The position numbers and the translations under genes are program-made. A stretch of DNA of 64,000 nucleotides. Source: Clostridia bacterium (GTDB taxonomy: Bacteria; Bacillota; Clostridia; Lachnospirales; Lachnospiraceae). The notes under the pieces were generated by a model. That model worked only from the letters and a program-made list of their open reading frames with translations. It ran no database searches and had not been told where the DNA came from. Where the stretch lies: positions 62,001 through 126,000 of the forward strand of contig CAJTAT010000005.1 in the NCBI GenBank assembly GCA_910574475.1, in the 5' to 3' direction. Below, in pieces: positions 25,319 through 33,888 of the stretch. How positions within the stretch are numbered: position 1 is the stretch's first letter; each line of letters starts with the position of its first letter.

Positions 25319-27340
25319 ATGCAGCAAGTAATTGTATTTGCAGGGACAACAGAGGGGCGTAAGCTCAGTGAATGGCTGGCCGGCGGGGGTGTGGATACCT
25401 TGGCCTGTGTGGCCACAGAATATGGCCGGCAGCTGGTGGATGAGAGGGCTCATCTGTCTGTGCACCAGGGACGGATGGAGCCGGAGGAGATGAAAAGCCT
25501 TTTTAAGAAGGAAGGCTTGCCACTTGTGCTGGATGTGACACACCCTTACGCAGTTGCTGTATCCCAGAATATCCGAAAGGCTTGTGAGGATGTCGGATGT
25601 GAATACCTGCGCCTGATTCGCCCCTCTCTTGGGGGACAGGCAAAGGATCTGGTGACAGTGGACAGTGTGGAGGAGGCGGTAGACTGGCTGAAGGAGACAA
25701 AAGGCTCCGTTCTGGTGACAACGGGAAGCAAGGAACTTCACAAATATACGGCTCTTCCTGATTACAGAGAGCGTATTTATGCCCGGGTGCTGGCTACTCC
25801 TGAGGTGGTGACCCACTGTACAGAGCTTGGATTTAGCGGATCACATCTGATCTGTATGCAGGGCCCCTTTTTGAAGGAAATGAATTTTGCTATGTTAAAG
25901 CAGACAGGGGCATCCTATCTGGTGACGAAAGAATCTGGGAAAGCTGGAGGGTTTGAAGAAAAGCTGGAGGCTGCAGCCCAGGCCGGAGTAAAGGTGATTC
26001 TCATTGGCCGTCCCCAGGAGCAAAAGGGAATGTCTGTGAAGGAGGGTATGGACCTGTTGGGGAGGCGCTTCTCTCTGAATACATCAGGAAACAGGCAGAA
26101 AGTGACTTTAGTGGGCATCGGTATGGGCGTAAGGGAGCATTTGACAAGAGAAGCATGCGAAGCCTTTGAGGAGGCCGACTGTATTCTGGGAGCTGGCCGG
26201 ATGCTGGAGAACTTTCGCTCTTTGGGCAAACCTTTATTTGACGCCTATGCCCCCGAGGTGATGCGCGCCTATATCAGAGATCACCAGGAATATGAGAGGA
26301 TTGCTGTGGCTTTATCTGGGGATGTGGGCTTCTACAGTGGGGCAAGAAGGTTGATTGGAGCTCTGGAAGAAGAGGGAATACAAGTCGAACTGCTTCCGGG
26401 GATTTCTTCTGTCACATATTTTTGCAGCCGTCTTCGTATCCCGTGGGAAGACATCAGGCTCATGAGTATCCACGGACGAAAAGGCAACCTAATCGCCGCT
26501 GTGCAGGGACATTTTCGAACCTTTACATTGTTGGGAGGAAAAGATACTGTAGCATCTCTCTGCCAGGAGCTTATGACCTATGGCCTCCGTGAGGTGAAGC
26601 TGTTTGTGGGTGAACGGCTTCGCTATCCAGATGAGCGCATTACAGTCGGGACGCCAGAGAAACTTAAGAATCGTATATTTGATAAGCTCTGTGTGGCCTT
26701 GATTGAGAACCCTGATTACTATGCCGGGGTAAGAGCCAGTATCCCAGACGAAGCGTTTATCCGAGGCCAGGCTCCTATGACAAAAAGTGAAATCCGCAGC
26801 CTTTCTGTGGCAAAGCTTAGGCTTTGCCGGGACTCAATCGTATATGATATTGGAGCGGGAACAGGCTCCGTGTCTATAGAAATAGCAATACAGGCATGGG
26901 AAGGTACGGTTTGGGCGATTGAAAAAAAAGAGTCTGCTGCTTGTCTGATTCAGGAAAATTGCCTGAAATTTGGAACACCAAATGTAACAGTGGTCAAAGG
27001 GGAAGCACCAGAAGTTTTGAAAGATTTGCCTGCACCGACCCATGCGTTTATTGGAGGCTCTTCAGGCAACCTAAAGGAAATCCTTGAACTATTGCTTCAA
27101 AAGAATCCAAATATCTTTATCGTGATGAACGCTATCACTTTAGAGACCATTGGTGAGGCAGTAAGGTGTTTGAAGGAGCTTCCTTTTTGTGAGACAGAAA
27201 TTTTGCAGGTACAAGTGGCAAAAGCAAAGGCAGTTGGGGATTATCAGTTAATGATGGGGCAAAATCCAGTCTATCTTTTTTCCTGTCGCGGAAATGGCGA
27301 GGCACAAAAATCGCTTGGCCGTTCTGAATCTGAACAGTAA
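25319..27340 (+). CDS. cbiE: CbiJ-CbiE-CbiT fusion
   Basis: 673 aa joining three corrin-ring enzymes. Residues 1-250: cobalt-precorrin-6A reductase CbiJ (VFAGTTEGRKLSEWL, LVLDVTHPYAVAVSQN, VTKESGKAGGFEEKLEAA). Residues 260-465: CbiE, C5-methyltransferase (VTLVGIGMGVREHLT, LSGDVGFYSGARRL, LLPGISSVTYFC, SIHGRKGN). Residues 479-660: CbiT, C15-methyltransferase/decarboxylase (IRGQAPMTKSEIRSL, YDIGAGTGSVSIEIA, FIGGSSGNLKEIL). AGGAGG lies 6 nt upstream of ATG 25319. CbiE-CbiT fusions are common (CobL); having CbiJ at the front as well is less so. Confidence 0.95.
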   Translation: MQQVIVFAGTTEGRKLSEWLAGGGVDTLACVATEYGRQLVDERAHLSVHQGRMEPEEMKSLFKKEGLPLVLDVTHPYAVAVSQNIRKACEDVGCEYLRLIRPSLGGQAKDLVTVDSVEEAVDWLKETKGSVLVTTGSKELHKYTALPDYRERIYARVLATPEVVTHCTELGFSGSHLICMQGPFLKEMNFAMLKQTGASYLVTKESGKAGGFEEKLEAAAQAGVKVILIGRPQEQKGMSVKEGMDLLGRRFSLNTSGNRQKVTLVGIGMGVREHLTREACEAFEEADCILGAGRMLENFRSLGKPLFDAYAPEVMRAYIRDHQEYERIAVALSGDVGFYSGARRLIGALEEEGIQVELLPGISSVTYFCSRLRIPWEDIRLMSIHGRKGNLIAAVQGHFRTFTLLGGKDTVASLCQELMTYGLREVKLFVGERLRYPDERITVGTPEKLKNRIFDKLCVALIENPDYYAGVRASIPDEAFIRGQAPMTKSEIRSLSVAKLRLCRDSIVYDIGAGTGSVSIEIAIQAWEGTVWAIEKKESAACLIQENCLKFGTPNVTVVKGEAPEVLKDLPAPTHAFIGGSSGNLKEILELLLQKNPNIFIVMNAITLETIGEAVRCLKELPFCETEILQVQVAKAKAVGDYQLMMGQNPVYLFSCRGNGEAQKSLGRSESEQ

Positions 27341-27384
27341 CATAGAGGTATTTATTGAGATGTAAGATCTAGGAGAACAGAGAG

Positions 27385-28755
27385 ATGAAACTGTCAAGAA
27401 TTATGCTGGCAGCTCCTGCCAGCGGAAGCGGAAAGACACTGATAACTTGTGGGATTCTACAGGCGCTTGTGAACCGGGGATATCGGGTTGCCTCTTTTAA
27501 ATGCGGCCCGGATTATATTGATCCCATGTTTCACAGCCGTGTAATAGGAACACGATCCGGGAATCTGGATACTTTTTTTACAGAATGGGATACGACTCGA
27601 TATCTGTTTGGACGTGTGGCTGAGGAATATGAGATATCTGTGGTAGAGGGAGTGATGGGCTATTACGATGGTGTGGCTGGTATTTCCACAAGAGCGAGCT
27701 CTTCTGATGTAGCTAAGGCTCTGGATATGCCGGTAGTTCTCATTATAAATTGTCAGGGGATGAGTATGTCCATGATTCCCCTGATTCGGGGCTTCCTGGA
27801 ATTTGAGCGTCCCCGAAGAATACGGGGGGTGATTTTGAACCAGATCACAGAAAGCCTGTATGAGGAGATAAAAGAGCAGATAGAGCTTCGCCTTCCAGTT
27901 CAGGTTCTGGGCTATGTGCCTAAGATGCCGGAGCTTGTACTGGAGAGTCGCCATTTGGGCCTGGTAATGCCAGAAGAAGTAGAGGATTTGCGGGAAAAAT
28001 TAAACAAACTGGCTACTGTTTTAGAGGAAACCCTGGATTTGGATGCTTTTATGGCCATGGCTTTTGTGGCTCCCAGCCTGACTTATAGAGCTCCAAAGAT
28101 CCCCACATTAAAAGGGAGAAAAAAGGTACATGTGGCTGTGGCAAAAGACGAAGCCTTTTGCTTTACCTACAGAGATAACCTGCAGCTTTTGAAAGATATG
28201 GGAGCAGTGCTGGAAGAGTTTTCGCCTATTCACGACAAGAGACTGCCAAAAGGAATCCAGGGACTGATCTTAAGCGGCGGATATCCAGAGCTGTATGCAA
28301 AAGAGTTGAGTCAGAATCAGTCTATGCGGAAAGAGATACGGGAGGCTATTGAGAGAGGGCTGCCCTGTATTGCAGAGTGTGGGGGCTTTCTCTACCTACA
28401 CAAAACCCTGGAAGGACAGGATGGAAAAAGTTACCCAATGGCAGGCGTCTTTGATGCAAAAGCTTATCGGACTTCTAAGCTGTCACGGTTTGGTTATGTC
28501 ACCTTAAAGTCCAAGGAAAGCCAGATGATTCTGAAAGAGGGGGAAACGATTAAGGCACATGAATTTCACTACTGGGAGAGTGAGAGCTGTGGGGACAGTC
28601 TGAAAGCAGAAAAGCCTCTGCGCAAACGGAGCTGGAAGTGTGTTCATGGAAGTGATACGCTGTATGCTGGCTTTCCGCATTTGTTTTTCTACTCCAATCC
28701 TGAGGCTGCCCTGCATTTTCTGCAGACATGTAAGGAGCGCCTATGTTTGAACTGA
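27385..28755 (+). CDS. cbiA: Cobyrinate a,c-diamide synthase
   Basis: ATP- and glutamine-dependent amidation of the a and c side chains. 456 aa. N-terminal P-loop-like APASGSGKTLITCGI and FKCGPDYIDPMFH; C-terminal amidotransferase with nucleophile Cys332 in IAECGGFLYLH and LILSGGYPELYAKEL. AGGAGA precedes ATG 27385. The 3-prime end overlaps cobU by 13 nt in another frame. Confidence 0.96.
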   Translation: MKLSRIMLAAPASGSGKTLITCGILQALVNRGYRVASFKCGPDYIDPMFHSRVIGTRSGNLDTFFTEWDTTRYLFGRVAEEYEISVVEGVMGYYDGVAGISTRASSSDVAKALDMPVVLIINCQGMSMSMIPLIRGFLEFERPRRIRGVILNQITESLYEEIKEQIELRLPVQVLGYVPKMPELVLESRHLGLVMPEEVEDLREKLNKLATVLEETLDLDAFMAMAFVAPSLTYRAPKIPTLKGRKKVHVAVAKDEAFCFTYRDNLQLLKDMGAVLEEFSPIHDKRLPKGIQGLILSGGYPELYAKELSQNQSMRKEIREAIERGLPCIAECGGFLYLHKTLEGQDGKSYPMAGVFDAKAYRTSKLSRFGYVTLKSKESQMILKEGETIKAHEFHYWESESCGDSLKAEKPLRKRSWKCVHGSDTLYAGFPHLFFYSNPEAALHFLQTCKERLCLN

Positions 28756-29321
28756 TAATTGGAGGAAGTGGCAGTGGAAAGTCAGAGTATGCAGAAAATC
28801 TGGCAATGAATCTGGCAAGGGAAGAATATCTTCCCTTATATTATATTGCTACCATGCTGCCTTACGGGGAAGAAGGAAAGAAACGTATCGAACGCCATCA
28901 AAAGCTCCGTGCCGGAAAAGGCTTTTATACGATAGAATGTTATGTAAATCTGAGGCGACTTGTCCTTCCTGCACGCGGAATAGTTCTTCTGGAATGTCTG
29001 TCTAATTTGACTGCCAATGAGATGTTTGAGGATGACGGGGCAAAAGAACAGACCACAGAGGCAGTTCTTTCTGGGGTATCCAAGGTTCGTGAGGGCAGCA
29101 GGCATTTGGTGGTTGTCACGAATGATATTTTTTCAGACGGAATTACATACGACGAAACTACAGTCAGGTATCAGAAATATCTGGGGGAGGCTAACCAGCG
29201 TCTGGCGGCAATGGCAGATCAGGTGACAGAAGTAGTCTGTGGAATTCCATTGCAGCTTAAGAATACGCTTCAAAAGACAGAGATGAGGGATAAATGTGAG
29301 AGCGTGGTGGAACAGCTTTAA
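28743..29321 (+). CDS. cobU: Adenosylcobinamide kinase / guanylyltransferase (CobU), first copy
   Basis: 192 aa, normal length. Phosphorylates adenosylcobinamide and transfers GMP to it. P-loop GGSGSGKSEYAE (residues 6-17) and the guanylylation histidine in RIERHQKLR are intact, as is LLECLSNLTANEMF. The C-terminal half has VVVTNDIFSDGITYDETT where the family usually has SNEVGxGIVP, so that motif is divergent. A second, shorter CobU-like gene (30076-30462) keeps this motif but has lost others. Overlaps cbiA by 13 nt and cobS by 26 nt. Confidence 0.93.
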   Translation: MFELIIGGSGSGKSEYAENLAMNLAREEYLPLYYIATMLPYGEEGKKRIERHQKLRAGKGFYTIECYVNLRRLVLPARGIVLLECLSNLTANEMFEDDGAKEQTTEAVLSGVSKVREGSRHLVVVTNDIFSDGITYDETTVRYQKYLGEANQRLAAMADQVTEVVCGIPLQLKNTLQKTEMRDKCESVVEQL

Positions 29322-30057
29322 AATTGCTTTTTCTATGTACTCCAAAATTCCAATGCCAAAAGCAGACTGGGAAAAGGAAAATATGCGCTACATGATGTGC
29401 TTCTTTCCTTTCATTGGAGTAGTGGAGGGCGCGTGTATGTTCCTTTGGAGCAAGGTGGCTGCCTGGCTTCAGGCAGGAGATGTGATGCGCTCCTGTGTCT
29501 ATGTGTTGATCCCAGTGCTGGTAACAGGCGGCATCCATTTGGATGGCCTGCTGGATACGGCAGATGCTCTGAGCTCTTATCAACCCAGGGAGCGAAAGCT
29601 GGAAATCCTAAAAGACTCTCATGCAGGGGCATTTGCGGTGATCACGGCTTGCTGTTATTTCCTGGCAGCTATTGGAGTCTGGAGCGAGATTACCGGGGAG
29701 CAAGTTCTGGTGCTAGCCGGAAGCTACGTCCTTTCCCGGTGCTTTAGCGGTCTCGCAGTCGCTACCTTTCCCTGTGCCAAGCGAAGCGGAACAGTGGCCA
29801 TGTTCTCCGATGCGGCCCAAAAGAAGTGTGTCATGGTCAGCATGTACCTTCTAATGGCGCTGTCAGCCCTCTATATGTGTCTGACAGATATGAAATTGGG
29901 AGTGGCAGCAATCCTTGGAGCTATTTTGAGCTTTGGAGCCTACTATCGGATATCCATGAAACAGTTCGGAGGCATTACAGGAGATTTGGCAGGCTTTTTT
30001 CTGCAAATATGTGAGCTTATAATAGCCATAGCTGTGTATTTGGCTGGAAAATTATAG
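29296..30057 (+). CDS. cobS: Adenosylcobinamide-GDP ribazoletransferase (cobalamin synthase)
   Basis: Integral membrane enzyme joining adenosylcobinamide-GDP to alpha-ribazole. 253 aa from GTG 29296 within the end of cobU; the N-terminus RAWWNSFKIAFSMYSKIPMP fits the family. GGIHLDGLLDTADALSS with DSHAGAFAV is the metal/substrate region, and at least five hydrophobic segments follow. Start codon GTG is chosen because the next ATG would remove conserved residues. A ribosome site for the following gene overlaps its stop. Confidence 0.94.
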   Translation: MRAWWNSFKIAFSMYSKIPMPKADWEKENMRYMMCFFPFIGVVEGACMFLWSKVAAWLQAGDVMRSCVYVLIPVLVTGGIHLDGLLDTADALSSYQPRERKLEILKDSHAGAFAVITACCYFLAAIGVWSEITGEQVLVLAGSYVLSRCFSGLAVATFPCAKRSGTVAMFSDAAQKKCVMVSMYLLMALSALYMCLTDMKLGVAAILGAILSFGAYYRISMKQFGGITGDLAGFFLQICELIIAIAVYLAGKL

Positions 30058-30075
30058 TAGGAGGCAGAGCTTAAA

Positions 30076-30462
30076 ATGATATTGATTGTCGGAGGGGCAT
30101 TTCAGGGAAAAAAGGCATATGCCAGGCAAACATTTTCTCTTGAGGAAACAGATATTACAGACGGAGGAAGCTGTGAGCTGGAAGAGATTTTTCAGGCAAG
30201 GGCGCTCTCCCATTTTCATGAATATATCAGGCGCTGTCTGGAGGCAGACAGGGATGTAAGTACTTTGCCGGAAATGTTGGGGAAGAAAAATCCCCAGGTG
30301 ATCCTGATAGCCAACGAGCTTGGAAGCGGCGTTGTCCCTACAGAGGCTTTTGACAGGGAGTATCGGGAGACTGTGGGACGACTCTGCTGCGCCCTGGCGA
30401 AAGAGGCAGAGGAAGTGCACCGGGTGGTCTGTGGAATAGGCAGGGTGATCAAGTATGGTTGA
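30076..30462 (+). CDS. Short CobU-like protein, degenerate P-loop
   Basis: 128 aa, about two thirds of a CobU. The N-terminal MILIVGGAFQGKKAYARQ looks like a P-loop with Lys-Lys in place of Lys-Ser/Thr. The region of the guanylylation RHxxxR motif is missing. The C-terminal half is well kept: VILIANELGSGVVPTEAFDREYRETVGRLCCALAKEAEEVHRVVCGIG follows the CobU NEVGxGIVP...R pattern (shown in part). AGGAGG precedes ATG 30076; it overlaps cobC by 8 nt. It complements what the first CobU has lost, so it may be a partner subunit, a regulator, or a decaying duplicate. Confidence 0.85.
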   Translation: MILIVGGAFQGKKAYARQTFSLEETDITDGGSCELEEIFQARALSHFHEYIRRCLEADRDVSTLPEMLGKKNPQVILIANELGSGVVPTEAFDREYRETVGRLCCALAKEAEEVHRVVCGIGRVIKYG

Positions 30463-31078
30463 ATTATACCTCATTCGCCATGGAAAAACCCATGGCAATA
30501 CCCTGGGGCGTTATATTGGAACTACAGACGAAAGCCTTTGCCGAGAAGGCCTGGAAGCCCTGAAAGGCGGCAGGTATCCTCAGGTGGAGGCTGTCTATGT
30601 CAGTCCTATGAAGCGCTGTGTGGAGACGGCCAGGGAGCTTTGGCCAAAGGAGCCGATGGAGGTCTGTGATTCCTTCAGAGAGTGTGATTTTGGGGATTTT
30701 GAAAATAAAAATTATCGGGAATTAAGTCAAAATAAAGATTATCAGGCCTGGGTGGACAGCGGGGGAACTCTGCCCTTCCCAGGGGGGGAGAGCCAGGAGG
30801 CCTTCCGCTTAAGGTGCAGGGAGGGATTTCTTTACACCTTAAAAAGGATCCGAAAAGCAGGCTTTAAACGGGTGGCTTTCGTGGTTCACGGAGGCACGAT
30901 TATGAGTATATTAGAAGCATATGGAGTGCCAAAAGAGGAATTCTATCACTGGCAGGCTAAGAACGGCCAGGGATTTTTGACTCACTGGGATGAGACAGAC
31001 AAAGGAGGAATTGCGCTGTATGAGACTGTATCTTTTTGCCCTGATTCTGGGCTTTTTACTGGATCTGATCTTCGGTGA
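30455..31078 (+). CDS. cobC: Alpha-ribazole phosphatase family (histidine phosphatase)
   Basis: 207 aa. LYLIRHGKTHGN is the phosphohistidine RHG motif; CDFGDFENKNYRELSQN, PFPGGESQEAFRLR and the second His in VVHGGTIMSIL complete the active site. In this context it should remove the phosphate from alpha-ribazole 5-phosphate or from adenosylcobalamin 5-phosphate. Overlaps the preceding CobU-like gene by 8 nt and cbiB by 59 nt. Confidence 0.93.
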   Translation: MVELYLIRHGKTHGNTLGRYIGTTDESLCREGLEALKGGRYPQVEAVYVSPMKRCVETARELWPKEPMEVCDSFRECDFGDFENKNYRELSQNKDYQAWVDSGGTLPFPGGESQEAFRLRCREGFLYTLKRIRKAGFKRVAFVVHGGTIMSILEAYGVPKEEFYHWQAKNGQGFLTHWDETDKGGIALYETVSFCPDSGLFTGSDLR

Positions 31079-31982
31079 TCCGGCCTGGTTTTACCACCCA
31101 GTACAGATCATAGGACTTCTGATTAGCCGCACAGAGCCTGGCTTTCGAAAGCTTTTTCCAAAATCTGATAAGGGGGAGCTGGCAGCAGGCGTCTTTTTTG
31201 GACTATTCGTTGTGGCCGTATCTACAGCAGTTCCCTTTTTGATTCTTCTAGTGGCCGCAAAGATTCATTTATGGCTTTTTTTTGCACTCTGTGTTGTGTG
31301 GGATTATCAGCTCCTTGCCACCAAAGCATTAAAGGTGGAGAGTATGAAGGTATATACTGCCTTAAAATCAGGCGATTTGATAGAGGCTCGCAGAGCAGTC
31401 TCTATGATCGTAGGCCGGGATACTCAAAATCTGACGGAAGAAGGGGTGGCCAAAGCTGCTGTAGAGACAGTGGCGGAGAATACTTCGGATGGAATCCTTG
31501 CACCTATGATTTTTTTGGCTCTGGGAGGTCCAGTCTTAGGCTTTTTCTACAAATCTATCAATACCCTGGATTCTATGGTAGGTTATAAAAATAAAAAATA
31601 CTTGTATTTTGGGCGGTTTTCTGCCAAACTGGATGATGTAATCAACTTTATTCCTGCCCGTGTTTCAGGAATTTTAATGGTACTTGCCAGCTTTTTTGTG
31701 GGGTTGGACGGGAAGAATTCCTGGAGGATCTATCGGAGAGATCGGGGAAATCATGCAAGCCCCAATTCAGCTCACACAGAGGCGGCAGCGGCAGGAGCGC
31801 TGAATATTCAACTGGCAGGTAACGCATACTATTTTGGAAAGCTTTATGAGAAGCCTACCATTGGAGATCCCATACGACCAGTGGAGTTTGAAGACATCTT
31901 CAGAGTAAACCGATTATTGTATGGGACAGCAGTACTGGGACTTTTGCTTTTTACAGGCTGCTTCTGGTTTATTTTGAAATAA
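31020..31982 (+). CDS. cbiB: Adenosylcobinamide-phosphate synthase
   Basis: Membrane enzyme attaching (R)-1-aminopropan-2-ol or its phosphate (CobD product) to cobyric acid. 320 aa from ATG 31020, which has AAAGGAGG about 11 nt upstream inside cobC; an in-frame ATG at 30990 lacks a ribosome site. LGFLLDLIFGDPAWFYHPVQIIG at the N-terminus (shown in part), SMIVGRDTQNL, ETVAENTSDGILAPM, NTLDSMVGYKN and the HASPNSAHTEAAAAGALNI loop are family signatures. Several hydrophobic segments. Confidence 0.96.
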   Translation: MRLYLFALILGFLLDLIFGDPAWFYHPVQIIGLLISRTEPGFRKLFPKSDKGELAAGVFFGLFVVAVSTAVPFLILLVAAKIHLWLFFALCVVWDYQLLATKALKVESMKVYTALKSGDLIEARRAVSMIVGRDTQNLTEEGVAKAAVETVAENTSDGILAPMIFLALGGPVLGFFYKSINTLDSMVGYKNKKYLYFGRFSAKLDDVINFIPARVSGILMVLASFFVGLDGKNSWRIYRRDRGNHASPNSAHTEAAAAGALNIQLAGNAYYFGKLYEKPTIGDPIRPVEFEDIFRVNRLLYGTAVLGLLLFTGCFWFILK

Positions 31983-31997
31983 AGGAACGAAACTGGA

Positions 31998-33338
31998 ATG
32001 AGAAGAATTAACTTTTTGCTAAGGGTTCTTGTGAATTTACTAATAGTCCTTGTACTTTTTATAGGTGGACTTACACTGTGGCTATACACAAGACAGGCAG
32101 AGGAACCAGAGAGAGAAGATTTGACGGCTAGTTGTAAAGATGCCGGAAAGATTATAGAAAAAGGGGCGACAGCCAAGGTAGAGGCAAAGGACTCTGAATT
32201 GGAAGAAAATTTGGAAATGACACTGTCAGAAGAGGTGGACTTACAGGCAGAGCTAGAGCAGCCAGAAAATACAGGGGAAAATCTTTTAGAAGAACAGGTT
32301 GAGGAAGTTTTGCAGAACATGACACTGGAAGAAAAGGTTTTGCAGCTCTTTATCATTACTCCTGAGGCTTTGACGAACCATACTACAGTGACTGCAGCCG
32401 GGGATATTACGAAAAACAGTATCCTTCAATATCCCGTAGGCGGCCTTATCTATTTTGCAAAGAACCTTAAGACAAGGGAACAAGTAGAAGCCATGCTTGA
32501 GAATACCTGCCAATATTATGAGGAAGCAGGCTATACCCGTCCCTTCCTTGCCATCGATGAGGAGGGCGGAACGGTGGCAAGGATTGGCAACCAGCCTGCA
32601 TTTGGTGTGGAGAAGATTTCAGATATGTCTGTGATTGGAGAGAGTGGCGATGTAAAAGAGGCAGAGAGAGTGGGCTCTGTAATCGGCACTTATCTGTCAG
32701 AATTGGGCTTTAACCTCAATTTTGCTCCAGTGGCAGATGTGCTGACGAACCCCAATAATAAGGCTATTGGAAAGCGTTCCTTTGGAAAGGACGCCAGTCT
32801 TGTCTCAGATATGGTGCAGGCGGAAGTTCAAGCCATGGAGGACTGTGGAATCTATGGAGTATTGAAACACTTTCCAGGTCACGGAGCCACAGATGCAGAC
32901 ACCCATGCAGGCTATGCCTACACTGATAAAACTTTGGAGGCATTAATGGAGGAAGATTTGGTTCCTTTTATAGATGGAATTGAATCTGGGACCCATTTTA
33001 TAATGGCAGCCCACATTTCCGTGCCAACCATCACAGGAGATTCCACACCCTGCAGCTTGTCATCTTATATGATTACGGATGTTCTTCGGGGAAAGATGGG
33101 ATATGAGGGAATCGTTGTGACAGATGCCATGGATATGAAAGCTGTGGAACATCAGTACACCTCTGCTCAGGCAGCAGTTCTGGCTCTGGAAGCTGGCGTT
33201 GATATCATCCTGATGCCTGAAAGCTTTCAAATGGCTTATGAGGGAGTTTTGGAAGCTGTGGAATCCGGCCAACTTACAGAAGAACGGATTGATGAGTCGG
33301 TACAAAGAATTTTGAGAGTGAAGTGTTTGCCCATATAA
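31998..33338 (+). CDS. Membrane-anchored family 3 glycoside hydrolase (NagZ-like)
   Basis: 446 aa. N-terminal membrane anchor at residues 8-32, a Glu-rich linker to about residue 92, then a GH3 N-terminal TIM-barrel domain. NagZ motifs: AIDEEGGTVARI, GFNLNFAPVADVLTNP, KHFPGHGATDADTHAG (catalytic His loop) and the nucleophile in VVTDAMDMKAV. Likely beta-N-acetylglucosaminidase outside the membrane, acting on muropeptides. It lies between cbiB and cobO with gaps of only 15 and 22 nt, so it is probably co-transcribed with the cobalamin genes. No role in cobalamin synthesis is known. Confidence 0.92.
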   Translation: MRRINFLLRVLVNLLIVLVLFIGGLTLWLYTRQAEEPEREDLTASCKDAGKIIEKGATAKVEAKDSELEENLEMTLSEEVDLQAELEQPENTGENLLEEQVEEVLQNMTLEEKVLQLFIITPEALTNHTTVTAAGDITKNSILQYPVGGLIYFAKNLKTREQVEAMLENTCQYYEEAGYTRPFLAIDEEGGTVARIGNQPAFGVEKISDMSVIGESGDVKEAERVGSVIGTYLSELGFNLNFAPVADVLTNPNNKAIGKRSFGKDASLVSDMVQAEVQAMEDCGIYGVLKHFPGHGATDADTHAGYAYTDKTLEALMEEDLVPFIDGIESGTHFIMAAHISVPTITGDSTPCSLSSYMITDVLRGKMGYEGIVVTDAMDMKAVEHQYTSAQAAVLALEAGVDIILMPESFQMAYEGVLEAVESGQLTEERIDESVQRILRVKCLPI

Positions 33339-33360
33339 GCGAGGGCAGAGAGGAGCTACT

Positions 33361-33888
33361 GTGAAACAAGCATGTATTCATATTTACTGTGGGGATGGGA
33401 AAGGTAAATCTACAGCAGCTATGGGGCTGGCTGTGCGTGCAGCCGGAAGCAACCAAAAAGTGGTGCTGACTCAGTTTTTAAAAGACGGAACTTCTTCTGA
33501 ACTGAACATATTGAGAAACATCCCGCAGATTAAGGTATTTACTTGTGAAGAGAAGTTTGGTTTTATCTGGAATATGACTGAGGAACAAAAGGCTGGGGCT
33601 CAAAAAGCTTTTACGGACCTGTTTGAAAAGGTGACGCAGACAGCCGTCAGGGAACATGCATTTCTGCTGGTCATGGATGAGTTTATTGCAGCTTATGGCC
33701 ATGGCATGATTGACAGAGAAAAAGCTTTGAAGTTTCTTCGGGAAAAACCGGAGACTTTGGAGGTGGTACTCACAGGCAGAGACCCAGAGCCAGAGCTCTT
33801 AGAGCTGGCGGACTATGTGTCAGAGATTCAGAAGAAAAAACATCCCTTTGACAGAGGCCTCTCGGCCCGCAAAGGGATAGAACTTTAA
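33361..33888 (+). CDS. cobO: Corrinoid adenosyltransferase (CobO/BtuR type)
   Basis: Adds the upper 5-deoxyadenosyl ligand to the corrinoid using ATP. 175 aa from GTG 33361 with AGAGGAG upstream. P-loop-like IYCGDGKGKSTAAMGLAVRA at the N-terminus (residues 8-27), LLVMDEFIAAYGHGMI, VLTGRDPEPELLELADYVSEI. Last gene of the cobalamin operon. It converges with metA; the two stop codons share bases in TTTAA. Confidence 0.96.
   Translation: MKQACIHIYCGDGKGKSTAAMGLAVRAAGSNQKVVLTQFLKDGTSSELNILRNIPQIKVFTCEEKFGFIWNMTEEQKAGAQKAFTDLFEKVTQTAVREHAFLLVMDEFIAAYGHGMIDREKALKFLREKPETLEVVLTGRDPEPELLELADYVSEIQKKKHPFDRGLSARKGIEL

Noticed and set aside
30076-30462. Simple CobU fragment from a frameshift
   Set aside because: It has its own ribosome site and start, is separated from the first cobU by cobS, and keeps conserved C-terminal motifs, so it is a distinct gene rather than a broken end of the first copy.
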